DNA of 64,000 nucleotides from Crocodylus rhombifer (GCA_038503035.1 JAVSML010024012.1:149595-213594), one strand, 5' to 3'; positions 1 to 12,275 are shown, counted from the stretch's first letter. Numbers and translations are program-made. Notes: generated by a model from the sequence alone, not told the origin.

Positions 1-1614
1 ACCCAAGAGATCTATCATACTGCAACCACCTGCCCCTATCAGTATCTCTTTGTCCACGATTGCCATATTTTCTCTAACTCCTCAAAATACTTTAATATAC
101 CCCTAGCCTTAACCTTCTGTCTTTGATCCCTACCACTTCATTTCTCTTCCTCTCCCAAATTTGAAGTTCCTATCATGGAACCCAGAAATACTACCAAATT
201 GCTTTGAAAGCTGCAACTCCTATTTAATCTGATTCTTTCTGTTCTGAGCTGTCTCACAAGGTAAAAGAGACAAAGATAACCTGAACGGTCATGGGGAAGG
301 ACAACGTCCTAGAGCTTATGGGCGGGTCAACGTGCTGAAAATAAGGGGAACTTGGGTGCCTGCTGAAGTATTGCATGAAGAAATGTGTAGCATCCAGTGT
401 TGGAAATCAAGAATGTGCAACTGGCAAGGTGTAGCCACCTCCCTGTATTTCTTCTCAACCTGCTCATTCATTCCCCCTATTTGTTATTATTTCTTCCTGT
501 ACTAAGCTCTGCAGAATGGAATGGCAGCATTAAATGTACAATAAGGTTCACATACATAACAAGTGATGCAATGCTAGTTATTGCTTGTAATTATAATTAT
601 CTGAAGCATGCTACAGCATCACTTATGATAACTGTTTCATTAATTTTCCTATAAGTAGTTTGGAATTGTTGAAGTAAGCTTCACAGGGGCTTTCATAAAA
701 ATGAGAGAAATGCTGAATTAAGAATCAGAGGAACCACTTTTCCTATATTACTTTTTTCCATTGCTGTATTTCACATACAGTGTATTCTGTTTTAGCCTTG
801 TGACCAAAGAAAGCTGTACTTTTATCAAAAGTACACACTCACCTGAACATAATGTAAAAACAATGCTCATTAAGCACAGAGAGCTTATGGTATTAGTAAT
901 CCCAAAATTGGCTAACTTCTGTCATTTTCAAGGTTTTTAATAGTCAGCTCCAACTGAAATTAAATTACTTTAGATGATATGGATCGCTGACTAATGCATA
1001 GGAATGACAAAAGCTTAAATAAGTAATTCAGGAGAAGCAATATGCTTGTTTTCATGCTGAGATATTTTAGCTAGAAATCATCTTAAAATATATTCTTCAC
1101 TAGTGAAATGATATCACAGTTAGCAATAAAGTTCAATTTTCCCATTAATTTAATCCCTGTAAGTGCTGTTGATATTTATTTCTATATTAATCCATCTATA
1201 GATGTTTATATATTTACCACATATCTCATGTTCTTGCTCTTGAATTGCTTTACTGAATAGCTTGTAGAGAGGATTTTTTAAAAATATTATGCAATTAAAA
1301 TATAAAATACTGCCAGAAGTTATCAACCTAGTTTTTGTGAGACTACCCTGTTCCAACTCTGAAGTGCCTCTCTCACATACCAGTCTTTATTTAGTCAAGC
1401 AGACCCATTGAAAAATTAACTAAAAAAAACTAAAGACCTGCAGAATCAGACAGTGTGATGTCTGATGCAATACATCTGTTTTGCATTGACTGAAATCTGG
1501 GTTAGGTTTAACACTGGCAGTTGTAGAATCATCTTTACTCACATTAGAAGAGATTGCTCCTACCTTTCATTTCAGATAAAGGGCCCACAAAGATAAACTA
1601 GGCAGAAGGCAGGG

Positions 1615-1755
1615 CATGGTTCCACCTTATAGATTAACTGAGAGGTATGAGCTTTTGTAGACTACAGATGCGTAGCCTTGGATGAAGTAGGCTGTAGTCT
1701 ATGAAAGCTTATGCCTCTCTGAATGAATGAGTCTATAAGGTGCCATCCTACTTTT
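1615..1755 (+). mobile_element. Penelope-like element terminal fragment with hammerhead-type hairpin
   Basis: The stretch is a long imperfect inverted repeat: 1619-1669 pairs with 1697-1748 (CACCTTATAGA.. against ..TCTATAAGGTG). It matches the widespread reptile repeat whose end reads GTAGTCTAYGAAAGCTTATGC followed by GTCTATAAGGTGCCA. That repeat is the terminal region of Penelope-like retroelements, which carry hammerhead ribozymes (family knowledge). GATGA at 1681-1685, a six-pair stem II (1687-1692 with 1697-1702, loop TGTA) and GAAA at 1703-1706 follow hammerhead order. The first two core bases are changed (TG instead of CT), so self-cleavage is probably lost. No reverse transcriptase remains. 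Confidence 0.6.
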
Positions 1756-3034
1756 AACCCTTAATTCGGACTAATCCACCTAACTACCTCTCTCAACTCA
1801 AAGATAACAGAGGACTTCTCTCACTGATACATAACAACTGCCTTACTAGAAAAGATTAACCTATGATTCCCAAGTTAGGCCAGGAAGGGTTGGGATTTAT
1901 TGGCAGCCTGGGTCTTACATCTAAATTAAGGAAACCTTGGAGCAGTTCCTTACAAAGCTATTGCTGCTGCTACAACTCCCAGGTAAATGGCACCAACATT
2001 CATTATTTCTTTTCAAGGTACCTGTTCCATCCTGCCACTAACTCTAAATAGGCGGCATTCCCTTCCCATTCTTCACCCAAGAACTCATTGACTAGAGAAT
2101 AAATATTCCGCATCAACTGAGGCCCGCAGTGGACATGACACTTAAAATGCAATTAACTTGTTAATTGCACCATAAATAGTAACCCAGCCACATGTTCAAG
2201 CAATTAATAGCTTGAAAAAATGGGAAATGAGCCACAAATATATTCCACAAAATGTGTGTAATGTTTTCGTTGCTGGTTTAAATGAGCCCAAAGCAAGAAA
2301 GCCACACCATTCAGCCTGCTGCTGGCGGGGCTTGGCTGACAGCTCCCTCTGTGTTGGTAGGCTGACAGCTGTGGAGTGCAGTCCTGCATAGCTGTGCCCC
2401 ATGGTTTTCAGGGTGCTGAGTGAAGGAGAGTTCATCAGCTGGTCCAGCATGTCAGGGCACAGGGAGCTGCAGGGTTCCCCCTTACCCAACATGCGGTTTG
2501 CCTTGCCACACTGCCAAGTAATAATGGTCTAATAGAGATTTGATCTCTGATCCCAAAATCATTCATCCTGCCATGCCCATGTGGTTTAGCAGGAAGCACA
2601 ACTGTCACATTATTGAATGATCTTGTGCCAGTACCCAAAACAACAACAAAGTATAAGTCTTAGCTTGCACTCTCTCTTTTTCCTTCATTTCCATTATCTA
2701 AGAAATCCCCTTCATATCCACTCAAACACTTTCACAGTCTGCTTTGAAGCTAAATGAACATATGTTTCATCCAACAAGGTGACTCAGCAGAAAAACTTCA
2801 TAACACTGTGCCAGCTCCTAATACCTGACATAAGGTTGGAACAACAAAAGGGCATCTGTATTGTAGGTCCTAGAACTCTTCCATATTACATACTTTGAAA
2901 AAACACTACTAAGTGATACAGAATCAAATATTTCCCACTGTTATAATAGAATTTGAGAAATACTAGAAATTAAGAAAAAATTTAGTCCAGTATAGTGGGC
3001 TAAAAAAATTTTAGTCCAGAAGTGGGCCTCTTCA

Positions 3035-3620
3035 ATTTGGATTCGGCCCGAATCAGGGACAGTGATTTGAATAGTTGATTCAGATCACTGTCCCCGATTT
3101 GATTTGGCCAAATCCAAATCTAAAGATTTAATGCTGATTCAGAGAATCAGCGATTCGGACATAGACACAGCTTTAAATGTTTTTTCTACACACCTCGGGG
3201 TACCAGTGTGGCTTATGAATGCTGCAATGCTGAGGCAGATGGAGGCGTCCCGCAGGAGTGGGGGGGGGGGGGGGGGGGGGGGGGCGCACATGCTTGGGAG
3301 CAAATCAGGAAGGGGACCCAAAGTACTTCCGGTCCACTTCCAGGTCTGCCAGGGAGTGTCCTGGGGACCCCCCATGCTCCTGTGGGACACTCTGTGAGCC
3401 CTACCATCATAGCATTCATTAGCTTCCTGCTACCTAGAAGTATGTAGAAAAAACATTTAAAGCTGCGTCTATGTCCGAATCTTTCCGAATCGATTCAGAC
3501 GGTTCCGATTCAGAACAGGGAAATTAAACGGTCCTCTGATTCGATTCGGATTCAGAGATTTGGCCACTGAATCAGGCCAAATCGCCACTAAATCGAATCA
3601 GGGACAGAAGCTTTGCACTA
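3035..3620. mobile_element. GATTCGA-rich non-autonomous DNA transposon (hAT-like MITE), copy 1
   Basis: Both flanks are built from repeated GATTCGA/GAATCAG motifs in opposite orientation. The right end reads GAAGCTTTGCACTA, similar to the right end of the copy at 28340-29030. An internal inverted repeat of about 45 bp (3152-3195 against 3437-3483, core GCTTTAAATGTTTTTTCTAC) suggests an element inside the element. Its centre holds a 25-base G run. No transposase frame is present. Assignment to the hAT superfamily rests on memory of similar reptile elements and is tentative. Confidence 0.6.
3260..3284 (+). repeat. Poly-G tract (25 G)
   Basis: There are twenty-five consecutive G residues inside the MITE at 3035-3620. 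A run this long can form a G-quadruplex and is prone to length change in both the genome and the assembly, so the exact length should not be trusted. Confidence 0.9.
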
Positions 3621-4897
3621 ATGATTATCATGAAGTCCTGAATTCCTCCAAGCCTACAATTAGCTGTAGGCACACAAACTTGTTGTAGCTGTGGTAAAAC
3701 CTTATTCCCAGTGAATTAAGTAAATGCACAGATTCTGTGCCCTTAACAAGAGGCAGGAACTTGCCGTACATCAGCTGCTACATCATAACTGCCCCTATGT
3801 TCCTCTGTTACCTGCTTTGAAAGCTAAATCAAGGAAGCTTCCCTCCAAGTGAAACAGGCCTAAGCTTCTCCCATTTAGCTTTCACTTATGGTAGGGAAAG
3901 TGCAGTCATAGGGACAGTTCATTTTGCAAAAATTAACAGGGAACAGGGATTTACCCCATCTCCCCAGCTCTGCAGTAACAGTCCCGACATCTGCCATCAC
4001 TTCACTGTAAGTGATAGCCCAACCAAAGCAACTTATTTAAAAACTAGGCTGCCGCAGGTTAGCTCCCTCCAGGAAGTGCTTGGGAGCACAGGGACAGTTC
4101 TCAAGTTCCATGCTGCTAACTGTATGGACATGCCTAACAGTAATTGTGTGGGGTCATGCAAAATGAGCTCTGACTGTAGATGGGAATGCAGCTGGATAAG
4201 GTTTGGGAACCACTGCCTAACACTGTCTGGCACGCTTGATGATTCAAATACCTCCTTGTCCACAAAACTATTAATACATTTTTAATACAACTTCTACTGG
4301 CAGATCAGAACCCACCTAAAGCCTGAAATAGTTGCAGAAAATACTCTTTTACAGTACATCAAAAGTATGGTCTAATGTATGGCATCTAAGAGGAACTCAG
4401 ACCAGCTGGAGTCTTGTCTGCATGTTAGCTTTCTAGCACTCAGGCCACCCCCCATCCCACCATAAGTATGCTGGCTTTGCATTCGGTTAACTTAAATACT
4501 TCCAGAGTTTTGCAGTAGTTGGGACTATTACTGATCATACTGAACTCCTTGGGCCTGATAGCCATTTTCAGCACGTAGGCACAAAAGTGTAAAATTATAC
4601 ATTTTTTACTGAAGGGTAAACTACAAGTTAGCTGTTAATGTAGACTATGTTTGTACACGCAGGCAGTTACTGCAAAGCAGCTGGCATACTTCCAGAGTAA
4701 CCTGAGTTTGTGCTGATGATGTCAGAGTTTATCTTCTTACTACATATTTTATGAACACATGACCACAAATATGAGCATCAGAAACATAATAATGAGAATA
4801 GGATTACAGAAGACTTAATACATAAATATCTTTACCATTGTTTGCCACAATTTACTGTTTCCCATCTTTCCTTTCTTTTCTTTTCTTTTTTTTTTAG

Positions 4898-5193
4898 TTC
4901 AAAACAAACTATGGTAAGAGAGAATTTAAAGTAGCAATTCCACCCAATGAAACCTCCACTATGGCTTCTGTAATCAGCAACGTCTCAGAGGCAATGGAAA
5001 CCCTAACTCGAATAAAGGACGAGATTATCCCTGTTCCAGGATCTGTAAATGGAGTGAATGCACTGGGACTGGTGGTTTTTTCAATAAGCTTTGGATTGGT
5101 GATTGGGAGCATGAAGGAGCAAGGGCAGCCATTAAAGGACTTCTTTGATAGCCTTAATGAAGCTATCATGAGATTAGTAGCTCTAATCATGTG
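4898..5193 (+). CDS. SLC1A3: SLC1A3 (EAAT1/GLAST) coding exon, extracellular loop to TM5
   Basis: This is the first of five consecutive exons of the glial Na+-dependent glutamate/aspartate transporter EAAT1, which clears synaptic glutamate across the astrocyte plasma membrane. The acceptor TTTTTAG precedes 4898 and GTAAGT follows 5193. The exon is 296 nt, enters in phase 0 and leaves in phase 2 (TG|G, Trp). It starts [12 protein letters not shown], at about residue 190 of the human protein. Two N-glycosylation sequons, NET and NVS, match the family's glycosylated loop before TM4c. The diagnostic strings [17 protein letters not shown] and [14 protein letters not shown] follow. Paralogue choice (SLC1A3 rather than SLC1A1/2/6) rests on this loop and on the C-terminus in the last exon. 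By human numbering it is probably exon 6 of 10. Confidence 0.95.
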
Positions 5194-6181
5194 GTAAGTG
5201 TTTTATGTCTGCCAAATGCTCTATTATTATGCTAAGTGTTGCTGTTTTGTTGACAGTATATGCTAGATATCAAGGGTCTGTGTTGGGCAATAGGTCAGAC
5301 TGGAAGATCTTTCTAGCTTTAAAATCTATACCTCTAAAGATCATAGTTCTCTACACTGTTAGTTTACGCTAAGAATCTAAATATTTTAGTATTTTCTAAT
5401 TCTTGCTGCAGATAAATATTTTCCATTGCCACCATTACTAATAGATAAATGTAGTCTTTACTGTCCACTGGCACTGTTTTCATAATGTTAGGACATACAT
5501 ATTAGGAGATGTACTTTAGCAATACAGCTTTCCACAAAAGTTCCCCACACCAGATTCTAATACAACAGAAAAAAGTCCAGCTGCAACAGCAGTCATCCTT
5601 CTGTAGATCTTAGATTCATATGTTCAAAGCTAAACTCTCAAGTGTAGCTGAATTGTGTCTGGCACAACTAAGAAAAAGTAGTTTAAGTATCTTTGAAACA
5701 CCGCACTCAGTCCTCAACAAAAAATAGCCTTCAAAATACTCTGTCTACCCTTTGTCTAACTACTTATTACTTGAAGCTGCCTGTGACTAGCCAAACCTAA
5801 AGACTCCATTGCTATGCCCCCTTTTCTCAGCCATCTACCTAATATTTAGAGGCAGGTGGCAAAGGAGTACATGTAAAAAATGACTAAAGAATTGGCTAAA
5901 CTAGGTTTTAAATAGGAACCAGGGCTCCATCAGGCATTCATCAACTTGGAGAGTTACCACCATTCCTCTTGACTTTCCCTTAGCTGACCCCAAACCCAGC
6001 AGAGCTGAGTAAATATGGCGGCAACCAAGTTGACTTGCCACAGGCCAGAATCTTGAACTGAGGCCAATCTAGGATGGTTATGGTTGCTAATATGTATAAA
6101 GCTTTGTATAAAAAAAAGGGGGGGATTGAAGTTGGATTTCTATTTGTTCAGCACAATGTTTATTTGCTTACTTGTTTATAG

Positions 6182-6415
6182 GTATGCTCCGCTTGGGATC
6201 CTCTTCTTGATTGCTGGAAAAATTGTTGAGATGGAAGACATGGGTGTAATTGGTGGACAACTTGCCATGTACACTGTAACAGTTATCATTGGTTTGCTCA
6301 TTCATGCAATTATTGTTTTACCACTTCTCTACTTCCTGATCACCCGTAAAAACCCTTGGGTATTTATTGGAGGATTGCTTCAGGCACTGATTACAGCTTT
6401 GGGAACATCTTCAAG
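6182..6415 (+). CDS. SLC1A3: SLC1A3 coding exon, TM5/TM6 to start of HP1
   Basis: The 234-nt exon is flanked by TTGTTTATAG and GTACAA and is phase 2 at both ends. It completes the Trp codon and continues [19 protein letters not shown], then [19 protein letters not shown] and [20 protein letters not shown], ending in [13 protein letters not shown]. The hydrophobic stretch is TM5-TM6. The exon ends inside the serine-rich hairpin HP1 (GTSSSS), part of the substrate site in SLC1 transporters; the third serine codon is split by the intron (AG|T). The downstream intron (6416-11492, 5.1 kb) carries two CR1 insertions. Reading through the donor would meet a stop about 15 codons later, so intron retention would truncate the transporter. 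Confidence 0.96.
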
Positions 6416-6769
6416 GTACAATAAGAAGATACTTTTAAGACTCAATAATAATAAAATCTGACATTTTCCAATCTTGTAGTCACACTTCAGGTGAAAAACT
6501 CCCATTGATATAACTGACAGGGCCCTTAGCTTATGCAAATGACAAAAGACACTTTAAAAAGTGGGGGTTGTCTCAAAGAAATATACAGGTGTCATTGGAA
6601 GCATTTACTTTTATACTTACCATGATCATAAATTTAAAAATAGTACCTAATTAAAATAAAGTACATTAACAATAAAATATACTGTTGTCATGATGAAAAA
6701 TATATGCTGGCATAACTGAATTAATTCATCGTCACAAGCATTTGGACACATCTTATTCAGGTCTATGCT

Positions 6770-7326
6770 TTCTAGTAGGCATAGTGAGGCCGCAGCTGGA
6801 GTACTGCGTCCAGTTTTGGGCTCCACAATTCAAAAAGGATGTGGAGAAGCTTGAGAGAGTCCAGAGGAGAGCCACGCACATGATCAGAGGTCAGGAAAAC
6901 AGATCTTACGATGACAGGCTGAGAGCCATGGGACTCTTTAGCCTGGAAAAGCGCAGGCTCAGGGGTGATCTGATGGCCACCTATAAGTTTATCAGGGGTG
7001 ACCACCAGGATCTGGGGGAACATCTGTTCACCAGAGCGCCCCATGGGATGACGAGGTCGAACTGTCACAAACTCCTGCAAGACCGCTTCAGGCTGGACAT
7101 AAGGAAGAATTTCTTTACTGTCCGAGCCCCCAAGGTCTGGAACAGTCTGCCAGCGGAGGTGGTTCAAGCGCCTACATTGAACACCTTCAAGAGTAAATTG
7201 GATGCTTATCTTGCTGGGATCCTATGACCCCAGCTGACTTCCTGCCCTTTGGGCAGGGGGCTGGACTCGATGATCTCCCGAGGTCCCTTCCAGCCCTAAT
7301 GTCTATGAAATCTATGAAATCTATGA
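6770..7326 (+). mobile_element. CR1 LINE, 5'-truncated 3' end
   Basis: This is the end of a CR1 reverse-transcriptase ORF2 inside an SLC1A3 intron. An uninterrupted frame runs to 7227 and shows CR1 landmarks: VRPQLEYCVQFWAP, LERVQRRATHMIRG, RRLRGDLMATYKFIRG and VWNSLPAEVV. The 3' UTR is short (GGACTCGATGATCTCCCGAGG) and ends in a direct repeat of TCTATGAAA at 7308-7326, the usual CR1 tail. The RT fingers/palm and the whole endonuclease are missing, as expected from 5' truncation at insertion. It is on the host gene's strand. The open frame suggests it is younger than the CR1 at 9565-11335. Confidence 0.93.
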
Positions 7327-9564
7327 ATACAATTTTTACTAAATATGTTTGATTGATCTATTATTTGTTTGCTTACTTTCCGCACTGATTGTTTTCTGTG
7401 AAGAGCTCAGAAATGATCCATGAGCCCCTGAATAGCCCTGCTGGCACAGGTCTATGGGCATGAACCTAGTTAATACCACTAGGATTTCATTAGTATCAGT
7501 CTTTGAAGTCACTGAGCAGTGAGGAGGTGGAGTTGAGCATCAAGACTTACTCTGCTGACAGATGAACTACCAAGTATTCAAACAAGAGAGAGAAATAAGT
7601 AATCAGAGAAGATTGGAAAGAAATTTAGAAAGGGAGTTTGAAAGGCTTTATTTGTAAGTGAAGTGCAATGATCAATATGGAGACCAGCAGTGGACCCGAG
7701 CTGTAACCTGAAATAAATGTGTCATGATTTTATTCCAGCATGGAGTGAGAAGGGACTTTGTACGTAGGAACTGAAGGTTAGTGGGTAAGTTGAAAAAAAA
7801 AGATTTTGCATTGGAACAACAAATACAGAGACTAGGGAGCATCAGGGAGACCAAGTAGTTCTTGGGCAACCAAGAAGAGTCAGTGAGAAGGCTTGGTACT
7901 TCTTCCTCACAGAGGCAAAACAACAGGGTTTGACAATACGCAAGACTGGACCAGTTGTGACTACCAGGGAGCAGAGGACCAGAAGAAATTCCACACAGCT
8001 AAATGTTTATAATCATGCCCATTTCTTCAGTGAAGAAACAGGGAAAGACCTCTGACAATCCGGGTGGCTGAGTGGAATGGAGAGACATACAGGAGACACT
8101 TGTGCCTGGCTGCTCAACCTATAAGAAAAATACAAAGTAATTCCAACCATTCATGGAAGCCAGACAGTCCTTCTTCAGTGGGACCATATATGAAACAATG
8201 GAAATAATTTTGTTCAAGGGACTGGAAGACAACAAGATAGTGCACTTTATTTTGGGAACCCAGAAACAACACGACTCTAAAAGAGTACAGGTTTTTCAAG
8301 TCAGCAAGCAAGTATCCAACGGTAATCGTGCATATTGGCACTAGTACCACACAATGGGTGCCGTTACTGGTTTGAATTTAAAGACAGCTCAAGATGACTT
8401 GGAAGGATGTTGAATAGAAAGAATCTCCCAGTGGCTTTCTTAGAGATCCTTTCTGGGGAGCAGAATATTCTGAAAGTGAATCACTGGCTAGAAGTATAAA
8501 ATAGGTCTTCATTTTGTGGAACATTGATGCACTTTCCTAGGAGAAGGGGGAGTTATACAATTTGGATGGCTTCAGAAGAAGAGTTCGTCATCATTATAGG
8601 TTTAGATTTAAAGATAATTTTATAGTTTAGTGAAAAAGTGAAATGAAGGTGAAAAGTGAGAAAACACAGTAGAAAAATCAAGAAGTTGAGAACAAAAGTA
8701 ATCAAGATACAAAGGACACAAAGATAAAAAAAATCTTTAATTACAGTATATCAATACTAGGGGCTGGGTTAATAAACAAGAAGAATGTAAATTGTCAATT
8801 TATGAGTATGAATCCATTTAGTTGGTTTTACTGAAACTTGAAGGAAAGATTTATGCTACTGGAATGTTAAAAAAGTCAACAGTTTTAACCGATTCAGGAA
8901 AGATTGAATAGGTGAAGGTTACAAAAACTGTGGCACTCTGTCAAAATTGGCATTACCTGCTTCTAAATTATTGACAGTCGTAGTGCTTGTGGACCTATGT
9001 TCCGACAGCTACAGAAGATAGGTTACTTTTGGCTGTCAGCAACAAACTGCCAAATCACACTAGAACACAAAAAGGCTCTCAGAGAAAATTATTCTATATT
9101 TTGGGGGGAAAAGAAAGTTGTTATCCTAGCAAATGCCAGTCTGAGTGACACACTCAAAAGAAATCATATTGCCAGTACTAAAATGTTTATCAATAATTTT
9201 TTTTAGTAATTACAAGAGCATTTTCTGATTCAAAGTGTAACATGCAGTGTGGGTGATTTCTGTGCTACAGCATCTTGACAAATCACAGAAGCAGCAGTTT
9301 AGATGCCAGTGATTGTGACTTGATTATGTTGAATTCTGCAAACAGAATAAAATATAAATACTTGCATTTTTAAAAAGCCAATTTCACAAAGCTGAATACA
9401 ATTAGAAGGCCAAATTTGTTGGGAGAAATATGCATAATAATTGATAACTGTTGAAGACCATTTTATTAAATGTCTAAAAAACCTACAGTCCCACAGCTTA
9501 GAGAAAAGACTGCACTAATCGAAAAATAATCATGTCTAGAGAGGATGTGAAGGCAGCTATAAAA
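7327..9564 (+). other. SLC1A3: Intronic sequence, nothing recognised
   Basis: This is AT-rich intron between the two CR1 copies. The open frames are short and have no family resemblance. No splice-bounded exon or repeat was identified. Confidence 0.6.
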
Positions 9565-11335
9565 AATACAATATTATTTATTCCATAAATCATGGAATTT
9601 TTCTGAATTATTCCATTATGGTAGAAAGAAGCAGCAGATGGCAGGAAGTAAAAAACTCAGAATGTAGAAACTGTAGAAAATTAGAATTGGGAAGCAAAAG
9701 GACATAAGGAACAATCTATAGCCAGCAGAATTTAGGAGAGTCAGAAGCACTCTTCAAGCATATCAAGAAGAATAGAATATAATAGTATTGACATGACCAG
9801 AAGAAAATTATCCACTTAATAATAGTGCAGAAAGACATTCAATACATATATCTATTACCTATTTGAGTAAAAGACCTCTGATGATGATGATGAAATGCTC
9901 CTAAATCTGGATAGTTTTAAATCATCAGGTTCAGATAACTCTGATCTAAAAAATTTTAAAACATGGGATGAGGAGCTTTCTGGATCATTAATACTGACTT
10001 TTGGAATAAATACTGGAACAGCAGGGAAGTTCTAGAAGAAAGTTTTTTTAAAAGAAAGCTAATATGCCAATATTTTAAAAAGGTAAACAGCATAACCCTG
10101 CTAATTAAAGGCATGTTAGCCTAAAATCAGTGCCAAGCAAAATAACGGAACTACTGACACTGGACTTACTTAATAAAGAATTAAAGGAGAATAAGAGACG
10201 TAATACAAATCAATCTAGTTAAATGGTAAATGCTTTTTGGCAATGTTTCTTGGTGTGTTTTTCTGATGAAATTAACGTTTGATGAAAACATCAGTGTAAA
10301 AATATTAGAATCTGTGATGCATTCAACTAAGTATTCCATGACATTATATTTATTGAAGGAGAATGACAAAATAAACGGCAGACATAACATGGTTTAAAAC
10401 TGGCTAGCTGACAGATCTCAAAATGTAACTAAATCAGTAGCCTTCAAAGAAAAGGTTAATATCTATTGAGGTATCACGGGGATTTGTTCTCAGCCTTACA
10501 CATGTTAACATTTTTATCAATGATCTGAAAGAAAAAAAGGTGTTGCTTTGTGGATGCTACAGACATTTTGGGAGTAGCTGATAATGGAGAGGACAAGTCA
10601 TTGATAGAGCAATCCAAATTGGTTGGTAAGCTATATGCAAGCAAATATATGCCTTTCCATATGGTCATATGTATATTCATATACCTAACAAAAAAAGAAC
10701 GTGGACCATATGTACAGAAAGGGGACCTTATTATGGGAAACAGAGATTCTGAAAAAGGGCAAAATAATGGAACATGGTCATGGTAAATAACAACCTCAAT
10801 AGGAGCTCCCACTACGATGCTGTGGCCAAAAGGGCTAATGCAAACCTTGGATGCACAAGCAGAGAAACACGATGTTAAAAGTGGTTTATAATATGACCTC
10901 TATTCTTGGGACTGATACAATCAGTACTGGGATACCATGTTCAGTTTTGGGCTTCACGATTCAAAAAAGAGGTTGATAGACTGAAGAAGTTTTAAGAAAG
11001 AGCCACAAGCATGATACAAGGATTTAAAAAAATGCCTCTTATTGAAAACATGCCTCCATCCTTGGTAAGTTTAGTTTAACAAAGATAAGCTTAAGGAATA
11101 TTTGATCCACAAGTGCCTATACAGAGAACAGTAATTTGACTACAGAACACTCCATCTAGTGGACAAAGTTATAGAAAGATCCAATGGCTAGAAGTTGAAG
11201 TTAGAAAAATTCAAATTGAGAAAGGATTGCAAATGTTTAACAATGAAGAAATTTGAACTTTGTTACTACTTGCCAAGTGGCTGTGACAGATTCACCATGA
11301 TTAGAAATTTTAAAATTAAGACAACTGGTTAGGCT
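9565..11335 (+). mobile_element. Old, heavily decayed CR1 LINE
   Basis: No long frame survives, but the nucleotide order follows CR1 ORF2. GTAGAAACTGTAGAAAATTAG with AGCAAAAGGACATAAGGA lies near 9665-9710. The linker before RT (TTTTAAATCATCAGGTTCAGATAAC) is near 9915. The fingers follow near 10070-10190. ACTGGCTAGCTGACAGATCTC is at about 10400, GGGGATTTGTTCTCAGCCTT near 10480, and TTTTGGGAGTAGCTGATAATGGAGAGGAC near 10565 in the catalytic region. ACCATGTTCAGTTTTGGGCTT near 10930 corresponds to the CVQFWAP region. Many frameshifts and stops make it a fossil, clearly older than the copies at 6770 and 55285. Confidence 0.75.
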
Positions 11336-11466
11336 TCTAAAAAGATACTGCTCTAGCTGACATGGAAATTAATTTAGGGAAATCTATGTCCTTTGTTATA
11401 CAAGAGATCAGACTGCATTGCTGTGGTTCCCTCTGCCTGTGTATAGATGCACATGCAGCCTTCTAG

Positions 11467-11703
<237 letters not shown>

Positions 11704-12121
11704 TGAACGCTTTGATTAAAAGTGCCTTTATGTTCATCACCCTCTTAGCTTACCCACTACAAATTGAAGAATGACTTCCACAACTGCTAAGTATGAGCCT
11801 GAGCTACATCTTAGTAGCTAACCAATTATTACACGATTTGTAATCTCAGTGTATCAACATGCAAGAGGGCCTGCAAAGCATGCAAGTGGGTTAGCCTTTA
11901 AAATTGTAATATGAAAACATAATCATTGAGTTTGAGGGTCATCATTAGCATGTGAGAGTAGTAAATTTATGTTCTGCTCAATGTAGTTGATTTTGTGTGG
12001 TGAATTATCATCTATTTCATCTGTGATTTGTTTTCTTATACAATATACAAACTGCACAGCACAGCAGCCTGCTTCTATGCTCATTATTAGGGGAGCAAAC
12101 ATTCACTGAAAAAAATCTCAC

Positions 12122-12275
12122 AGGGGTGTAGGTTATAGCCATGTTGGTCTAAGAACATCAGCAGACAAGATATCAGATTTACCCAAAGAACCTTTTATTA
12201 GACCAACTCAGATAGTTGGAAAAATTCTACTTAGCAAGCTTTCAGGTTTAAATACCCTTTGTCAAGCTGAGGAAG
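12122..12275 (-). mobile_element. Penelope-like element terminal fragment, second family
   Basis: Read on the + strand it shows TAGCCATGTTGGTCTAAGAAC, then TTTTATTAGACCAACT and ATAGTTGGAAAAA, then AGCAAGCTTTCAGG, a sequence repeated widely in reptile genomes. On the minus strand the order becomes TTGACAA (12258-12264 complement), a short GGG/CCT stem and GAAA (12240-12243 complement), then GCTTGC. This is the hammerhead layout CTGANGA - stem II - GAAA known from Penelope-like termini. The CTGACGA core is mutated, so activity is unlikely. It lies in the intron between the third and fourth SLC1A3 exons in the window. Confidence 0.5.

Larger units (their letters stand above)
1..4897 (+). other. 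SLC1A3: SLC1A3 intron (3' part)
   Basis: This is the intron upstream of the first exon in the window; its donor lies outside. It is AT-rich and ends in a long pyrimidine tract and TTTTTAG immediately before 4898. No upstream SLC1A3 coding exon was recognised here, so the gene's start and first half are off the left edge. It holds a Penelope-like fragment (1615-1755) and a GATTCGA-type MITE (3035-3620). The rest shows no recognisable gene or repeat, apart from an AT-rich, homeobox-site-like stretch near 2090-2430 treated under findings. Confidence 0.75.

Noticed and set aside
6742..7227. 161-codon frame as an alternative SLC1A3 exon
   Set aside because: It is CR1 ORF2 C-terminal sequence and lacks splice signals joining it to the gene.
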